A DNA stretch of 64,000 nt from Triplophysa rosa (Eukaryota > Chordata > Actinopteri > Cypriniformes > Nemacheilidae). The stretch's first letter is position 1, and each line of letters opens with the position of its first letter. The stretch is taken from the NCBI RefSeq assembly GCF_024868665.1, contig NC_079892.1, positions 9,374,251-9,438,250 on the forward strand, written 5' to 3'. The position numbers and the translations under genes are program-made. Below the pieces are notes generated by a model. That model was not told where the DNA came from. It was given only the letters and a program-made list of their open reading frames with translations, and did no database searches. Positions 1 through 13,520 of this stretch are shown piece by piece.

Positions 1-27
1 TATATTTCTTACTATTTTTGTGGAAGA

Positions 28-345
28 TTGGTCTTGACTGCAGGAAGAAATCTTGCAGACAAAGGGCCCAGGTGCCAAAGAGTTAAAACTTTATTCGCTC
101 GAGCCAGCAAAGTTGCGTTGGTCAAAGATCATCTGAAACCACAGCTTTTTGCGTCAACGTGTATACCAAAAATTTCAAGAGGTGTATCCTGTATCACACC
201 AATCAGATATCTTCAGGTTATCTTTACTTTTCTATTAACCTATCCCCTTTCTCCCCCGCCACAATTAATTACTAGGCATATAGGTTCAATTTCTAATTGT
301 GGCGAACCGCATTCTCTTTGTTTTTTTTATAAAACGTTTTCATAG
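28..345 (-). repeat. LTR-like repeat fragment
   Basis: This stretch matches, with many differences, the segment at about 12970-13250, and in inverse orientation the one at about 15960-16130. Shared landmarks are an ACTTTATT or CTTTATT run (AATAAA on the minus strand) followed at once by the CTCGAG of a GCTCGAGC-like motif. That layout suggests the R/U5 end of an LTR on the minus strand. The ends were not defined and no target duplication was seen. An open frame on the plus strand here is chance. Confidence 0.5.
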
Positions 346-861
346 AGACAACTCAGTTTTGACAGTATTCTCCATGGTGAATATAAACATGTTTTCCCAA
401 TATTACTGACCTGAGACCGCAGAGACTAATAAAGTTTGGAAAGTACCCATTCACAGACATTCAAACAATAGGTTGGTTTGCTTGGGTCTTCCATATATAT
501 TAGACATCATTGGATTATTTTATAATGCCCAAATATGCCATAAAAAGGGCATTTGTTGTAAATCAATATTACATTTATAAACATATTGTAACATATTGCG
601 CATAAGTATACTGTATGTGCTCCTTATGTGTTTGTGAAAAACATATCACATGTGTGAGAAATTCCTCCATATACTACATGTATTTTTATTGTATATTTAT
701 CAGGTTTCACTATTGTTATAAATACAAACAAAATATGAACACGACACTATTTTTACATAATAAATATTTTCATAATGTGAAATTGAAACAATTTTGTATC
801 ATTTACTATCTTAAACACTGATGATTTTTGATGTGTGAGTGTGTAGTCTGGTCAGTTCATG
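346..861. other. AT-rich gap downstream of AMN1
   Basis: This is low-complexity, AT-rich DNA that should contain the AMN1 3' UTR. TTTATT words (AATAAA on the minus strand) occur near 681. I see no coding exon or named repeat here. Confidence 0.4.
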
Positions 862-2455
862 TCAGTAAACAGTCCAAGACACTTGTTGAATCTTGTCAGG
901 GCCAATAAGGTGGTTAAGGGCCTCCCTTGATTTATCTGATAAAGAACACATTTGGCAGGTATAAATACACTAATTCCACGTACATATGTAACTGGCAAGC
1001 TTTTACTATTTTGGTGAACCAAATATTGGACTAACCTGTAATGAGGGGACATCCATGGAAATTAAAAATTCTCATGTTGGCACAGTTCGCAAGAACAGCA
1101 GTCACAGCCAGATCGGTTAGATTGCGACACCGTATCATCTGCAACTCCTGCATAAGAAAAACAACAGAAGTGAGGGCTAAACTAATGGCGTCTTCAGAAA
1201 AACAATGTAGCATCCATGTACAATACCTTTAGGCTGTGTGAACAAACCCCAGTTGCAAGTCCAATGACTCCTTTGTCCGTTACCTTCATAAATGTACAAA
1301 CATTATGTAATAGCATTTAAAAAATGAACAGCACTTTGTACAAGCAACACAATTCATAAACTTCCTAAATCTGAAAGTTTAAATGGTGAATTACCTCTGT
1401 CCCAGAGAAATAGATGCTGTGGAGAAACTTGCAGTTTTCCCCCAGCTCTAGCAGGGCTTTATCACTGAGAGCAGTGCATCCGCGGAGTGAAATCACTTCT
1501 AAATATTTGCAGTGTCGAGCAAGTGCTTGAATCCCTGAATCTGTCACGAGTGCACAGCCTGTGAGATCAACTACCTGAAGATAAGGGCACTGGGATGCCA
1601 ACACCTCTACACCTGGGGAAAAGGAGAAATTATAACTTTTTTACATATTTTCACAGTTATTAAACAATAAAATTTCCATGTACTTTTCAAGCAATAGTTT
1701 ATACATTTTCAAAAAAGCATATCTATAAAAATATAAATTCAGAAACTAGAAACTTCCATTACTTTCCGAGCCCTGAAAATTTAATTTAAAAACTCCTTTT
1801 AGCCTCTATAACCATGAGAACCCAATTATTTATATTCACACCACTTTATAATAAAATTCTACATTCGTTGATTGAGTTGATTTTTATTATTTGTAAAATA
1901 ATACCCTCAGATGTGATTTCTGCACAGCCTCTTAGCAGTATGGTCCTCAACTGCCGACAGTGAATCTGTTGAAGCGCAGAGTCCGACACATTGCAGTTCT
2001 GCAAGTCCAATGTGCGAGTTTCAGAGTGCAGCAGCTAAACACGAATCACAATTTCACATTATTGTGCTCGTTTACAAGCTGTCATCCCGAATGCTTGTAT
2101 TAGACATAGGACACATAATACCCGACTTATGTTGGAGTCGTTGACCGTGCCATAAGAGTCAGACGACATAATTCGTAATAATTTGTCTTTAATACCAGCA
2201 GGCAAGAGCTTGATGTCGTCATAGTTCTCAGGACGCTGAGCAACACTCAAAGCGCACCTGTGCAAATTACACAAGACTATTTAAACACATCACGCCTACA
2301 TCTCAGATATAGGGATATGCAACCTTTAATTTTAGCAGAATGTATACATACAATGACTTCATTACTTTATATACTGATATAATAGAGGTGTATACTGTGC
2401 ATTACAGTAACGTTACTCACAGGCTCACTAGAGAATCCACAGTAACGTAAGCCAT
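862..2455 (-). CDS. amn1: AMN1 homologue, leucine-rich-repeat protein (7 coding exons)
   Basis: Exons on the minus strand, high to low: 2455-2421, 2257-2122, 2034-1905, 1612-1395, 1283-1227, 1147-1036, 935-862. All junctions are GT-AG, and the 762 coding bases keep one frame to a TGA at 864-862, giving 253 residues against about 258 in human AMN1. The start was chosen because it opens a short exon ending in a perfect GTGAGT donor and keeps phase with exon 2. The protein is a run of cysteine-containing leucine-rich repeats of the F-box/LRR type without an F-box; examples are [12 protein letters not shown] and [10 protein letters not shown], and it ends VSWTVY. The family is named after yeast Amn1, an antagonist of the mitotic exit network; the vertebrate role is poorly defined. 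RESF1 lies upstream in the same orientation, as in human 12p11. Confidence 0.93.
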
Positions 2456-3497
2456 TATTTGGTCGCTTTCAGCACTGTTTATACGACAGTATATAAACTG
2501 CTAATTTATACGCATGACGAACTTTTCGGCCTATTATTTCCTTGTTTGATGTTTTGTAAACTGTCTGTCTGGCATCTTCACGTTGTTTTGGTTCCTTCGT
2601 TTGCAAGTATCGCCGTGGGCGTGCGCGTCGCATTGTAAAATTACGTCATTTATAAGCGACACGCACTAGAAGTAGGCGGTGTTTTGTTATGGTAGCGTAA
2701 CCTTAGTAATAACGAATACATTTAAGACTTTTACTACATTTAAATTAAAGCATCTGAAAACGTCACTAATTGACAATATATTAATATTATGATTATTATT
2801 TACCATAATAAATGTAAATATAAAATGTCAGCTTTTTTCGAAAATCTAATATTTTTCTGACGGGTAAAGATTGAATCATATAATGATTTATAATTTATTT
2901 AGCGAGGTGAACCATTTTAATATGAGTCAGAAATTATATTTACCAGGATGGTTATAGTTTACAATAATAAATATTTATTTTTATGCCATTGATGAGAGGG
3001 CATTTCTACTTCTGTAACCTTAAAAAAAATAAAGTAACTCGAAAGCACTTGAAAACAGCAAAATTATAGACCAAGAGGTTTATTTTAATAAGTCATGTAA
3101 AAAAATGAACAAAAATATATGACCAAGTTTTAAATTTTACGAAACAGCAAAATCAGAATAAAAACACCAGAATATATAAATTGTTTGAGCACCTTTTAAA
3201 TAATGCAAACAACTTTCAAATATTGAAAAAAATATATAACTAACATTCTTACAAAAGACAACGTCTTTTTAGGTACCAGCAGCTGTTTTCATCAGTGAGT
3301 AAATAAATGCATGCATTTACAAATATATACAATCCTTGAGGTAAAGCACTGCAATGTTCACATTGTTCCATTTGCATATTTGTTGCCTATGTACAGTATA
3401 GATGTTTATCACATTTCACAGAAAGTAACAACATGAGAATGTACTTCATTTTAGAAATGTTTAAACTTTAATAGAAATTTAAGTTTTGTAAAGGAAT
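2456..3497. other. AMN1 promoter side and RESF1 3' flank
   Basis: From 2456 to about 2700 the sequence is richer in CpG (for example the GCGTGCGCGTCGC stretch near 2616), which suits an AMN1 promoter firing leftward. The remainder is AT-rich and should hold the RESF1 3' UTR. No coding exon was recognised. Confidence 0.5.
3079..3084 (-). promoter_or_regulatory. Candidate RESF1 polyadenylation signal
   Basis: TTTATT reads AATAAA on the minus strand, about 415 bases beyond the RESF1 stop codon. It is one of few such words in a plausible position; usage is inferred. Confidence 0.35.
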
Positions 3498-6400
3498 TTA
3501 ACTAGAATTCAAGTTCTGCCTGGATACAATTTCCTTCTTTTTGTCTTGATACCTCTTCTTGAACTCTTGGAAGAGGCTACATGAGCTAGAGACGTCTGCG
3601 GACTGGATCTGCTTGCTTTTCAAAGGGCTTAAAGACCAAGTCCCTGAAAATAAGCACATCAAAACCTTTTAGATGTTGTTCTATAATGTTGCATGGTAAC
3701 CAGCAAATATAGACTGAACAAAATGCAAGAACAAAGCAAAACTGGGTGAACTACCCCTTTAAGAGTGCATCACTTAATTAATAGTTAAAAAAATCAAAAT
3801 CTTGTGTCCAGTACCTTGTGCTGGAGCATGAATGGTTTTCCTCCTTTTAGCTTTTTTATCTTCCGTGTACGAAATCCCTAAAAAAATAAAAGCGCAGAGT
3901 TAAATACATTAGGTACAAATATGACTGTAGATACAAAAAGCTTAGACATACTTAAAGTATAACTACAGCTTTTACCATTTTTTGCTCTTGATAACGCGTC
4001 TGCTTGAATGTGGGTGAGTTCAGTTCCATCCTTAAAGTTGAAAGATGACGGCAACACTTTAAACTCCAATCCAAAACCCTCTTGTAATGGCATCAAAGCA
4101 GGGTTCCCCAATTCAAATTTACTTTTCAGTACAGGCTCAGACGAATGCAAAGATTTGGGAGACATGCTCTTCCTTCTAATAACATAGTTATTCATGGATA
4201 TTTGTCTTGTTCCTAAACTTTGCTTTTTCTTTGATAAACTCTTTGAATTATGAGGTGGATTAAACAGTTTTCTAGTTAACGTAGATGAGGAAAGTGCATT
4301 TTCATTGGTAACTTCAGAAACTTTCATTGGGGTTGCTTTATGTACCCGAGGAGAACTTTTAGGAGACACTCTCACATCTTTCTTTCTTACATTCAAAACG
4401 TCATCGGTTTCCATCGATTCGCCCAATTTGCGCTTCTTTGACATTCTTCTGTCATTCTTCTGATGGGAGTTGATTGTTATTTCAAGGTTTTCTGGTGGTT
4501 TTTCTCCACCGTTTTTATATCTTTTGTTTCGTATTAGTCCATTTCGTCGATTAGAAGACCCGTACAGTGAAAGACATACTGTTTCAGAACCTTTCTTAAC
4601 ATCAGGAGATTGGTTCGCTTTCTCAGAACGCGTCGGGATCTTATCCGTCGCACATTTGGAAGGAGATTCATATTTTATCTGCTCTGATGTTTCTGACACC
4701 ACTTCAGCAACTGGACAGGCCTTCGCAGTCTTAATGTTGTCCACAGCAGCATCATTTGGTGTGCCAGCTTGCAATGTTAATAATGCTTTTGTGCTTTCAG
4801 ATGAATTTTCATCATTGGTCAAAAGATCAACTTTTAAATCAATGCATCCATGGTCTTTAGAGATGACGCCGAAACTATCTTCTTCATTTGTGTCACTGGC
4901 TTTAATTTCAAGCTTTTGTTCACTCAACTCTGTTTTCACCTGACACATGCAAAATGAACCATCTCCATAATTTAAAGCTTGAAACCATTTAGCAATACAA
5001 CAATAAGACTCCAGCTTTTCATCAACCTCACCTAGATTGTTCCTCTCAATGGGCTTTATGTCTTCTATTTCCTGAAAAGCATGCAGAACTTTTATTTGGT
5101 CATCACTGTGGTCCAGGACTTCAACATCTACCTGGTCCTTACTGGAAGTATGTACATCAATGTCTTTTTGCAAGTCCTTATCTTCCGTCATCTTGCTAGC
5201 AAACCATTGTTCTGCCATTTCATGTGGGAGAACATTAATCTTAATCGAAGCAAAAGCATCCACCTCAAGTTCTTCTGTATTAACATGCAGAGCAACTTCT
5301 GTCACATGTTCTTCTGCAAGCGCACAGGCATCATTAGGAATCATTTCACTGGATTCATCTTGCATTTGAGGTGATGGCACAAATTCCACAGGATCAAGTT
5401 TTGGTGGGCTTGTAAAGTTATTTTCAATGGTTGATTCATCATCAGTACCATTACAAACACCACCATCCAGCCCTGATGTTTCTGACACAGCCGAGTGATG
5501 CATTCCCTCCAAAAGATCTTCTGATGGTTTATACAATTTTAGAGATGCGTTTTGTGCCGCATCAGTGGAATTCTTTGGTTCGTCTTCAAAACTTTCCATG
5601 AAGTCTTCTTCCTGTAAAAGTTCGGGTGTGGCATGAAACAACCTGGAGGATGACAAAGAATCACATTGCTTGTCAGTGTTATCACATTGCTCAGAATTCA
5701 CCTGTGATGACGAATGCATAATTTCCGTCATCTCACTGGAAAAGCACAGTTTAGCCACTTTATGAGGGCGAACATTAATCTTATCCATTTTTTCATAACA
5801 TTCATTTTGCATTCGCGGTGACTGCACAGCCTTCTGTTGTTCTTCAACCACAGGATTCAGTTTTGAGTTTGTGCGACCACTTTGGATGTTTGGTTTAGTC
5901 AACACAGACATTTTCGCAGAGCGTTGATGCTTAGTTTTTGACATACCTGGTTTTCCTAAAGCAACACGTTTATCTATTGAACATACTATTCTTGTCATGG
6001 CCGCCAGTGGATTTACAATATGTGGTTGATGGCTGCTGTGTTCTGTATCCACACGCTTGCGTTTCATTGAGTGGTTACTGTTAGTCTCTGTTAATGATTG
6101 TTCATGCACAAAACCAGGCAAGTTCTTACAAAGTTTCACATTCTCTGGGGGGATTTGTGGTTCTGCTGGTACTTTGTTTCCAATTTCCATTGCAAAATAA
6201 TCTCGCTCGGTAATTGATGGCTCATCAATCATCTCATCCACACAATCACTGTTAGTCGGTTTTTCATCAGATCCATTTTGTATTTGAGCCCGCTGTTCTG
6301 CAACCGTAGGACTGAGCTTCGGTGAACTTCTATTCATGAGCAAATCAGTCAAAATGGGACTTGTGCCTCCAGATCCACTTCTTTTCAAAACTTCTTGTTT

Positions 6401-9193
6401 TCCTATTTGGTTTTCATAAATTCTTAAAGAAATGTCACTTTTTTCCAGTGTCCTAAACACATTTGCTAAACCTTCTAGTGAATTTACAGTATTTGGTTGA
6501 CAATTGGTTTGTCCTGTAACCACGCTTTCAGGCTTCAATAAGCGGTTATCTTCTCTATCTCCCGTTTCTGTTAATAAGTGGCTTTGACAGTCAGAGTTTT
6601 TATTCTCAAACTCCAATTGCATCCGTTTTTCTACCCGTACTTTGTTCACAGCTTTTGCATCCCGATGTCCAGTTCCTTCTCGAAATGCGCTTTGTGTTGC
6701 ATGTGTTGAATTTTTAACCTGGGATTCATTTGCTTTCACATTAGGTGAACCTGCACAGTTACTCATCCTAATCAATTCATTACTTTGGACAGCACGTCCA
6801 CCATATAGCCGCCCCCTTCCTGATGTTCCAGCACTTGAGCGACTTTTCGCAACAGCTTGATTGTCTAACGTCTTCACTAAATTTGTTATGGCCATCAGAG
6901 GATTTATAGCATTTGGTTGCCAACTGGTCTCTTCTGTAACCACATCATCAAGCGTTGGCACGTGTCTGTTAGTGTCAGCAAGTGACTGTTCAATAATAGA
7001 AACAGGTGAGTTTTCGTGAATACTGGATGTTTGTACTTCTGCTGGTGTTTTGCTCACAATTTCCGTCGCAAACCGATCATGCCCAGTTATTGGCGATTTA
7101 TGAGAGGCATCTGGTAAGGGGTTTTGAATTGTGTGTGCAGAATTGTTGGTCTTCTCTTCAAACCTCTCCACGCTTATCTGTTCATCCCGTGGTATTGCGT
7201 TAAGTTCTTGGGGTGGTTTCGAATTGGATAGCGTTATCTCTTGTGGTGCATTGACTTTCTGCAGGTCCTCTTCTAAACAATGCCCTCCTGCTGATATAAC
7301 AGATGAGGTTTCAGCCATTGAAACATTCTCTATAGAGATTAAAGAATCATTTGGCATATTTGTTTGAGCAGCAGTGTTTTGACTAGGTAGGAATTGCTCA
7401 TTGGAGGAAACAGACAAGTGTTCATAAAGACCCTCATTGTCCATGGTTTTGTCCTTTGACTTCGGGAATGTTTGTTCATCTTCTGGAACTAGATTCTGAC
7501 AGTTAGTTTCAGTTGAGCATTGACGCTTTGATGGCTTATCAGGGGCATCTAGCAATCCGTGTTGCAATTTCCCTGCAGAGTTTCCCTTTTCTTGTTCTTG
7601 GGAGGATGAGTGAAGATGTCGGAAGTACCAAGAAATACCACATTCCCTGTCAATGTCATCAAGGTTCTCGTCAAGATTCAACCAGGACGACTTGTACTCA
7701 ATCTTTGGTGGCACTTCGTCGTGTTTCAAAACATGAAATTCCTTGGCAACTTGGTTCCAGGTGTCGTTTTTAATTTGCCCAAGTATCACACTATCTTTCC
7801 CCTGACAGTAATTGTAGACGTCTTCCATTACATTTTGATATATTCCACTTTTTACAGCATTGCGAAACTTGCAAACGTCCCCGTTCCAGTAGAGCCTCAG
7901 GATCTCCTTTCTGGAATCCATTTTATTGACGTTTTTCTGGTGCACATCTTCTATTTGCTGAATAATATTCATTAACGTATGCAATTTGTCCAACGGCCAT
8001 TCAATTACAGGGATTGTGGAGTACTTGTCCATTTCTCCCGTGTTCGTTTTCTTATCAGTCACTGCTTGCTTATCCTTGGGCATCTTCTCACTTACTTCTT
8101 TTTGGATTTCAGAAGGCTTATTTTGGTCTGTGACTGGACAATTAAGCTTCAGCGAGCTTGCGTGGTTATGTTGGCTGGTTGATTCAAGGAGGCAAACTGG
8201 ACTTTTGACCACATCACTACCCAGCCTTGGCTCTGCTGACTTTGGTCGTTGCTGCTTGCTTGCTGGTTCATTTGGTTCTCTCATCGTCCGCGGATCAGCA
8301 CTGAGCTTCAGTGGATGTGTAAAATTAGGTAGATGGTGTATCGGCACAGATCTTGCATCAAGCGCATGAGCGGATTTGTTTGAAAAGTTAACAGATGCCA
8401 TTTCTACTGGAGATAATGGTGTGACGACGGCGACAGCTTTCTTCGTGGCGTTGTTCTGCTGGACGTTTTGTTTACATGTAGAAGGTGTTTGTAGGTGAGC
8501 ATTGTCAGACGAGTATTCAGCTCTTACTCCATGGTAAACAGGTACACCGAGGGAACTAATCTGTCCATTAGGTGTAGTTGTGGGGTTGTTATATCTATAA
8601 TCGGATGGTAAGGTCAGCCTTTTTGTGGATGGGTCTTGCTGTGGCAAATTATTAGTAGCATTTGCATGTGTCAAATCTCTTTGCATGTCATTAAGACTCT
8701 TATTGTCAATTGTTTTTGTTGGGAACTGTTGCAAACTATTTGGGTCAGCTGTCACAGAGGTAGATTGTTGTTGCATACATACACTGTTATTAGAGTTAAA
8801 CACTTCCACGCCCGGTCTCGAGACACAGTGCAAGATGTTTGGCACATGATTGGTTTCCTGCATGTTGTTTACAGGTACAAATACCTGGACTCTAGAACCG
8901 GGCGGAGTCCAGAGAACAATTTTGTTTTTTTGTTTTCCTGTTGGCAGTGCACATTTTGAATTCAAGTGATTCTCCTGTGCTGGCTTCAAATCATTAGACA
9001 ATGGAGTGCTACCAGTCACAATTTTGTAACTGGTTGGCTGTAGAATTCTGCAAGAGTATTGCTGAAAGTAATTTCCAGTGGTGGTTTCTTCTGGATATGT
9101 TAGATTTGCAGAGCGAGGTGGTAAGCATTTCCGGGAATAGTTATGGTCCAAGTTGTTGGATGTCCAGTCTCCAGATGGGTCCCCCATTTGCAT
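3498..9193 (-). CDS. resf1: RESF1 (retroelement silencing factor 1, KIAA1551) homologue
   Basis: One giant exon 9193-3976 is followed by short exons 3877-3815 and 3643-3498; GT-AG joins keep frame and total 1808 residues, near the 1747 of human RESF1. The ATG at 9193 was chosen because an in-frame TGA lies upstream within the same exon, which starts at an acceptor (exon edge 9276), with no earlier in-frame ATG. Most of the protein is low-complexity, polar and probably disordered. A conserved-looking folded patch lies near residues 400-530 (motif ILRLYWNGDVCKF). The C-terminus is basic and ends with an LFQEFKKRYQDKK helix. Three degenerate internal repeats with an NP-L-A--N-V--LD core lie near residues 754, 898 and 1053. 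Mammalian RESF1 partners SETDB1 in silencing endogenous retroviruses. Identification rests on architecture, length and the AMN1 neighbour, since sequence conservation in this family is low. Confidence 0.85.
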
Positions 9194-11233
9194 GCAAGTT
9201 TTACCGTTGTCCTGGGTGCTGAGAAATCACATGCATTCTGCAGAACGCTCTCTTTTGTTCAGGTGAAATCACATCCCTGTAAAAAAAAAGTGAAACAATG
9301 AATGTCTTTTGTGACGAATATAACCAGGAAAACAAAAACACCTATATTCTTAAATTAAAATCTAGCCATTCCAAAACTGATACCCCATCAACCACCAAAC
9401 CCATTAACCATTTCAGGGCTCCAGACTGCTACTAAATTGGGGGGGGGTCGACCAATATGCGTTTTTCAGGGCCAATGTCGATATTGATTATTACAGATCA
9501 CATAGACCGATAACGGATATTTTGAACCGATATAAATGTCTGGTGTAAAAATGAAAAATATGTTCCAAATTAAGGCCCAATCCTAATTCTACCACTTACC
9601 CCTACACTTTCCCCTACCCCTCCGTTTGGCGCGTTCACGTGAAGGGGTAGGGTGTCTCAATTCTCTTTTGGTTGGAGGGGCAAGGGGAAGGGCCAGATAG
9701 CTCTTCAAACGAAGATTTTTCGGGTCCTCACTTCAAACGAAGGGCTAACAGAAATTTCCAACATGGCTGCTCACTCGAGCAAGCAGACCCAAATGCAAGT
9801 AATTTTGCCATTAATAAGGATTTTTATGACAATTTTTCATTTTATGTATGTTACATTCAATCTTTTGTCTGTATGCTTGTTCACATAAATGCAGTGTCCG
9901 ACTTTACATCTGCCATGTCATGTAGTTATGGCGCGCGGCGCAATAAAGTAACTGTTTCAATGGCGGTATGTCTTTCTTGCCGTCCAATGAAACTCCGCCT
10001 TACATCTACTTCGTATGACATGTGGGAGAAGGGGTGTATCCTAAACCTGAGCCGAAAGCTGATTGGTTGCCCCCACATGTGTACTGTCCAATGGCATTTT
10101 TTGACTCGATTGACAAATGGATAAAGAAAAGCATTTGGCAAAACGAAAAAGAAAAGCAATTGGCAAATAGAGAGAGAAAAGCATTTGACAAATGCTTTTT
10201 TAAAAAGCGATTTAAAATGTGCATTTAAAATGTGCACAATAAAACTTTTTATTTTTTTACGTTTTAAAGCATGAATTAAATAAACAGTTTTAAATGTATA
10301 TATTTATTTATACATTTAAAATTATTTTTTTTATTTAACATTTTATTGTTCAATTAAACTACATTTTAAAACACAAATTAAATAAACCATTTTAAATAAG
10401 TCTATTAATTTCTCAATTTGAAAAGTTATTTATTTGTTAACATTTTTATGTTTTAATTATTTAATTGATCAATTGATTCTTCGTTTTATTGCTAATCGGC
10501 ACTCTCGGTCCTCCATATTCAAGAACACACATTTACGTAACACTGTACCAACTGTCAGGTAGAAATTCACAGTGGGTCCACAAAAGTGCACATCATGGAC
10601 ATAACAGTGTGGACATTTAGCACCCTTCAAATCCTAAAATTGACCAATAGGACTCAATACAGACCACAAACGTATTGCAAGTCCACAATACTGTGATCCT
10701 GGAATACACTGTGTTGAAACCACAAAGGTTCTCTGGGCTTTAATTCCCATGGAACAAATACAAAATGGTTAAAAAGTATGGTGAATGAAAGCCACTTTGG
10801 AGAAGTGTCTGCCAAATGACTCATTTGGGGCTGTGGTAAGCATAGTTGCCAAGTCCGCTTATAATACGCGACCTTGGCCTTTTTTTCTGTCAAGTCGCGT
10901 TAAAAAATCACTTGTCGCGGGTTGCGGGTTTTGGGGCTTATTTTAAAAAATATGGTAGCTTGCTCTGAATCTGACAAGCAACTTCGTTTCTTTACATCTA
11001 TGGTCGCTGTTTTGTTCAACCCATTAACACTGTCTGCCCACAGCTAGGCTTTATGGACTACATGAGGCAGCGCACAAGATCACAGCACCGCGAGAGCTAT
11101 TTGAAAGCATACAGAGACGTCTACTGTCGAATCACTCTCGCGGTACTATGATGTCACGCGCCGATTGGTCTGCGCGGCGCCGCAGGAGGTCACACAACAG
11201 ATCTAAGCACGTAAAACAACAGAGAAGCCAAGA

Positions 11234-11842
11234 ATGCTACAGTGGTCTCTTCACGTAATCATCGGCGCTCTTTGGATAATCGGAGGTAAATATCATACTA
11301 AAAAGATAAAATACTCACTTAAAGATAAAAAGCATTTTATAACTGGGCTACGTCATTAAAAATGTTAAAAGTGTAGATCTACGCTTTTGGCTACACAACC
11401 TTATTCACGCCTAAGCACATGTGAATAGCGTAATTTGTCCTCAAATTTACCGCCTCCTTTCCTCTACCAACTAAACTAAATGTATTACATCTGTCACGAT
11501 TAGAATGAAATGTGAAAATGAACGAAAAGTGTTCAGATCTGATCACGGTGCAGCAAAGATGGGGAGGGAGGGATGACCCTTTTTATTAGGCTATAAGGTC
11601 AACATCAAACATTTTTATTGTATTATATAAATGTATTGATCATTGCAGAGTATAATTTTAAAAAGTATACATCCAATGCATATAGTTCAGTTTTACTTTA
11701 TTATAAATGTGTGGCTGTTACAGCTACGTTAAGTGGTCATTATATCTTCTTTTCCATCTCTCCAGGCCTATACTGCTCACATGTGATTAGAGATTATACT
11801 GGATTTCCTCTTGCTTTGTTGCAATTAACTTTTGTAAAATAA
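11234..11842 (+). CDS. Tentative two-exon micropeptide, unknown
   Basis: I do not recognise this. An ATG at 11234 opens an 17-codon frame (MLQWSLHVIIGALWIIG) that ends exactly at a GTAAAT donor at 11286. A pyrimidine-rich acceptor (CATCTCTCCAG) lies before 11766. Joining 11234-11285 to 11766-11842 keeps frame and gives 42 residues ending in TAA. The first exon is strongly hydrophobic and resembles a signal peptide or membrane anchor, with the phase-1 junction typical of signal-peptide exons. Upstream, 11140-11230 is CpG-rich with an inverted CCAAT box. It could be a real micropeptide, the relic of a receptor gene, or chance; nothing downstream resembles an ectodomain. Confidence 0.2.
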
Positions 11843-12969
11843 CTTTTTACTGTTTGTGTTTTTCAAACAGGGTAGTGTCAGTTTAAAATGACCCAGGCTC
11901 GTTCATTAATAATGCATAATTCATAATAATTTACATTGATGATCATAAATAATGTAATAATGTTGGGCTTGTTTTGGGCTTGTTTTTGGAGCTGCAGTTG
12001 CTTATTTGTCTTGCAAGAGTTGGCAACACTGGTGGTAAGGCTAAAATACACTACAAGACTTTTGCTCAGATTTTGCACAGAAGTCTTTGAATGTCTGCAG
12101 ATTTGATCGGTAAAACCTGGCTCAGATTACAGGAGTTTTAATATCATGACAGATTAAAAAATCTGGTTGCAGCACACACAAGGAGAATCTTGATAGATTC
12201 TCTTATTTAAAATCTTAACCATGCTCGGATATTTGACATTTCTGTCACATCACACACACTACAAGATCATTTCAAGTTTATCTACCAGAGGACAAGCATA
12301 TCACGTGATTTCACCAGAACGCAAATGTAAATAATGTGATGACATGGGGACATCTAGTGGTAGTATGGCGTTATGTCAACTGGTGGTCAAGCAGGGATGT
12401 TTTGTTTCTGGTAGCAGTTAAATAAAGAGGAAGCATCAGCTCCTGTTAACGATGTAAAAAACAGAACACAATGGACATTGCGAAGCAACAACTTTAAGGA
12501 CACATTATAGAGGTATTTGTTATGTTGCCACATTTCAAAAAGCTGTTGATATCTGTACATCTCCGCTATCCAATGTTTACATTATTACTGTTCTGTCAGT
12601 CACTCCGTCATCTTGCAGCCTTGTCTCTCATTGGTTGTTGTGAAAGTACCAACGTCATCACCCCGATTTGAAGTCCTAAACATCAAACATGTTTGATATG
12701 ATCGGGGCGGCCCCGATTGTTCTCGGAGCCGGTCAGGATGTTTAAGATTTGATCTGTGAATGCCTCACATTACGTGATAATCTGGACCGAACATCGGACC
12801 CAATCGAGGCCATGGATAAAATCTTTTCAAAGATTCTCAGGAAGGGAAAATCGGGGTAAGATCTGTCCGAGAATCCTGTAATCTGAGCCAGGCTTTAGTG
12901 TGCTTCTATCTGAAACTTTCAAAAAGTCTGCAAGTGTATGATGTCTAGTTGAAGTCTTGTAGTGTATTC

Positions 12970-13520
12970 TGTTGAAGCGAATCGACCGTCCAACGCAGAA
13001 AGAAATCTCAGAGACAAGGGTTCCAGATGCCAAGTGTTCAATCTTTATTTGCTCGAGCAAGCATCTATGATCTCCCAACTGTACATCTGACTTCACACTT
13101 TATACAGAAATCTCAAGTTGTTTTTCACATTGTTCACCAATCAGGTTTCATATGATATCATCACCTTTTTTGTTAGCCCGTCCCCTTTCTCATTTGCTAC
13201 AATTATATTCCAATCAGAGTACCTGGACCGCCCTTCGGCCCATTCTTCTTGCCTTCTGCCACAGTTATGTTTCAACCATCCTTATTTGGAATATAATCTT
13301 GGCAAGTGTTTCTCAAGTTTCGAAAAAGAAAAACATACACATGCATCTAACGCACTAAGAAAAACATATACACCATTATGCAAGAAAAACATATCTGCCA
13401 TTGTGCGCTATCATATGTTCTCACAGCCTGACTCCAAGTTTGCTCTAGGCCTTTCCTGTGCTTTTGTGTAATAAAAACATGACCATGTGCAGCTCCTGTG
13501 TTCAGTGCTCAAACTCATTT
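12970..13520 (-). repeat. LTR-like repeat, minus orientation
   Basis: It begins TGTTGAAG, the reverse complement of a TTCAACA LTR end. About 80 bases further in comes CTTTATTTGCTCGAGC, which on the minus strand is an AATAAAG polyadenylation word. The block is related to 28-345 and, inverted, to about 15960-16180. The right boundary is uncertain, and no internal retroviral genes are next to it, so it is a solo LTR or fragment. Confidence 0.5.

Noticed and set aside
4470..8959. Many plus-strand ORFs of 60-160 codons
   Set aside because: All are shadows of the RESF1 giant exon on the opposite strand.
9652..10237. Overlapping ORFs on both strands up to 150 codons
   Set aside because: They fall in repeat-derived sequence, are Phe/Leu-rich by composition, and lack start context or homology.
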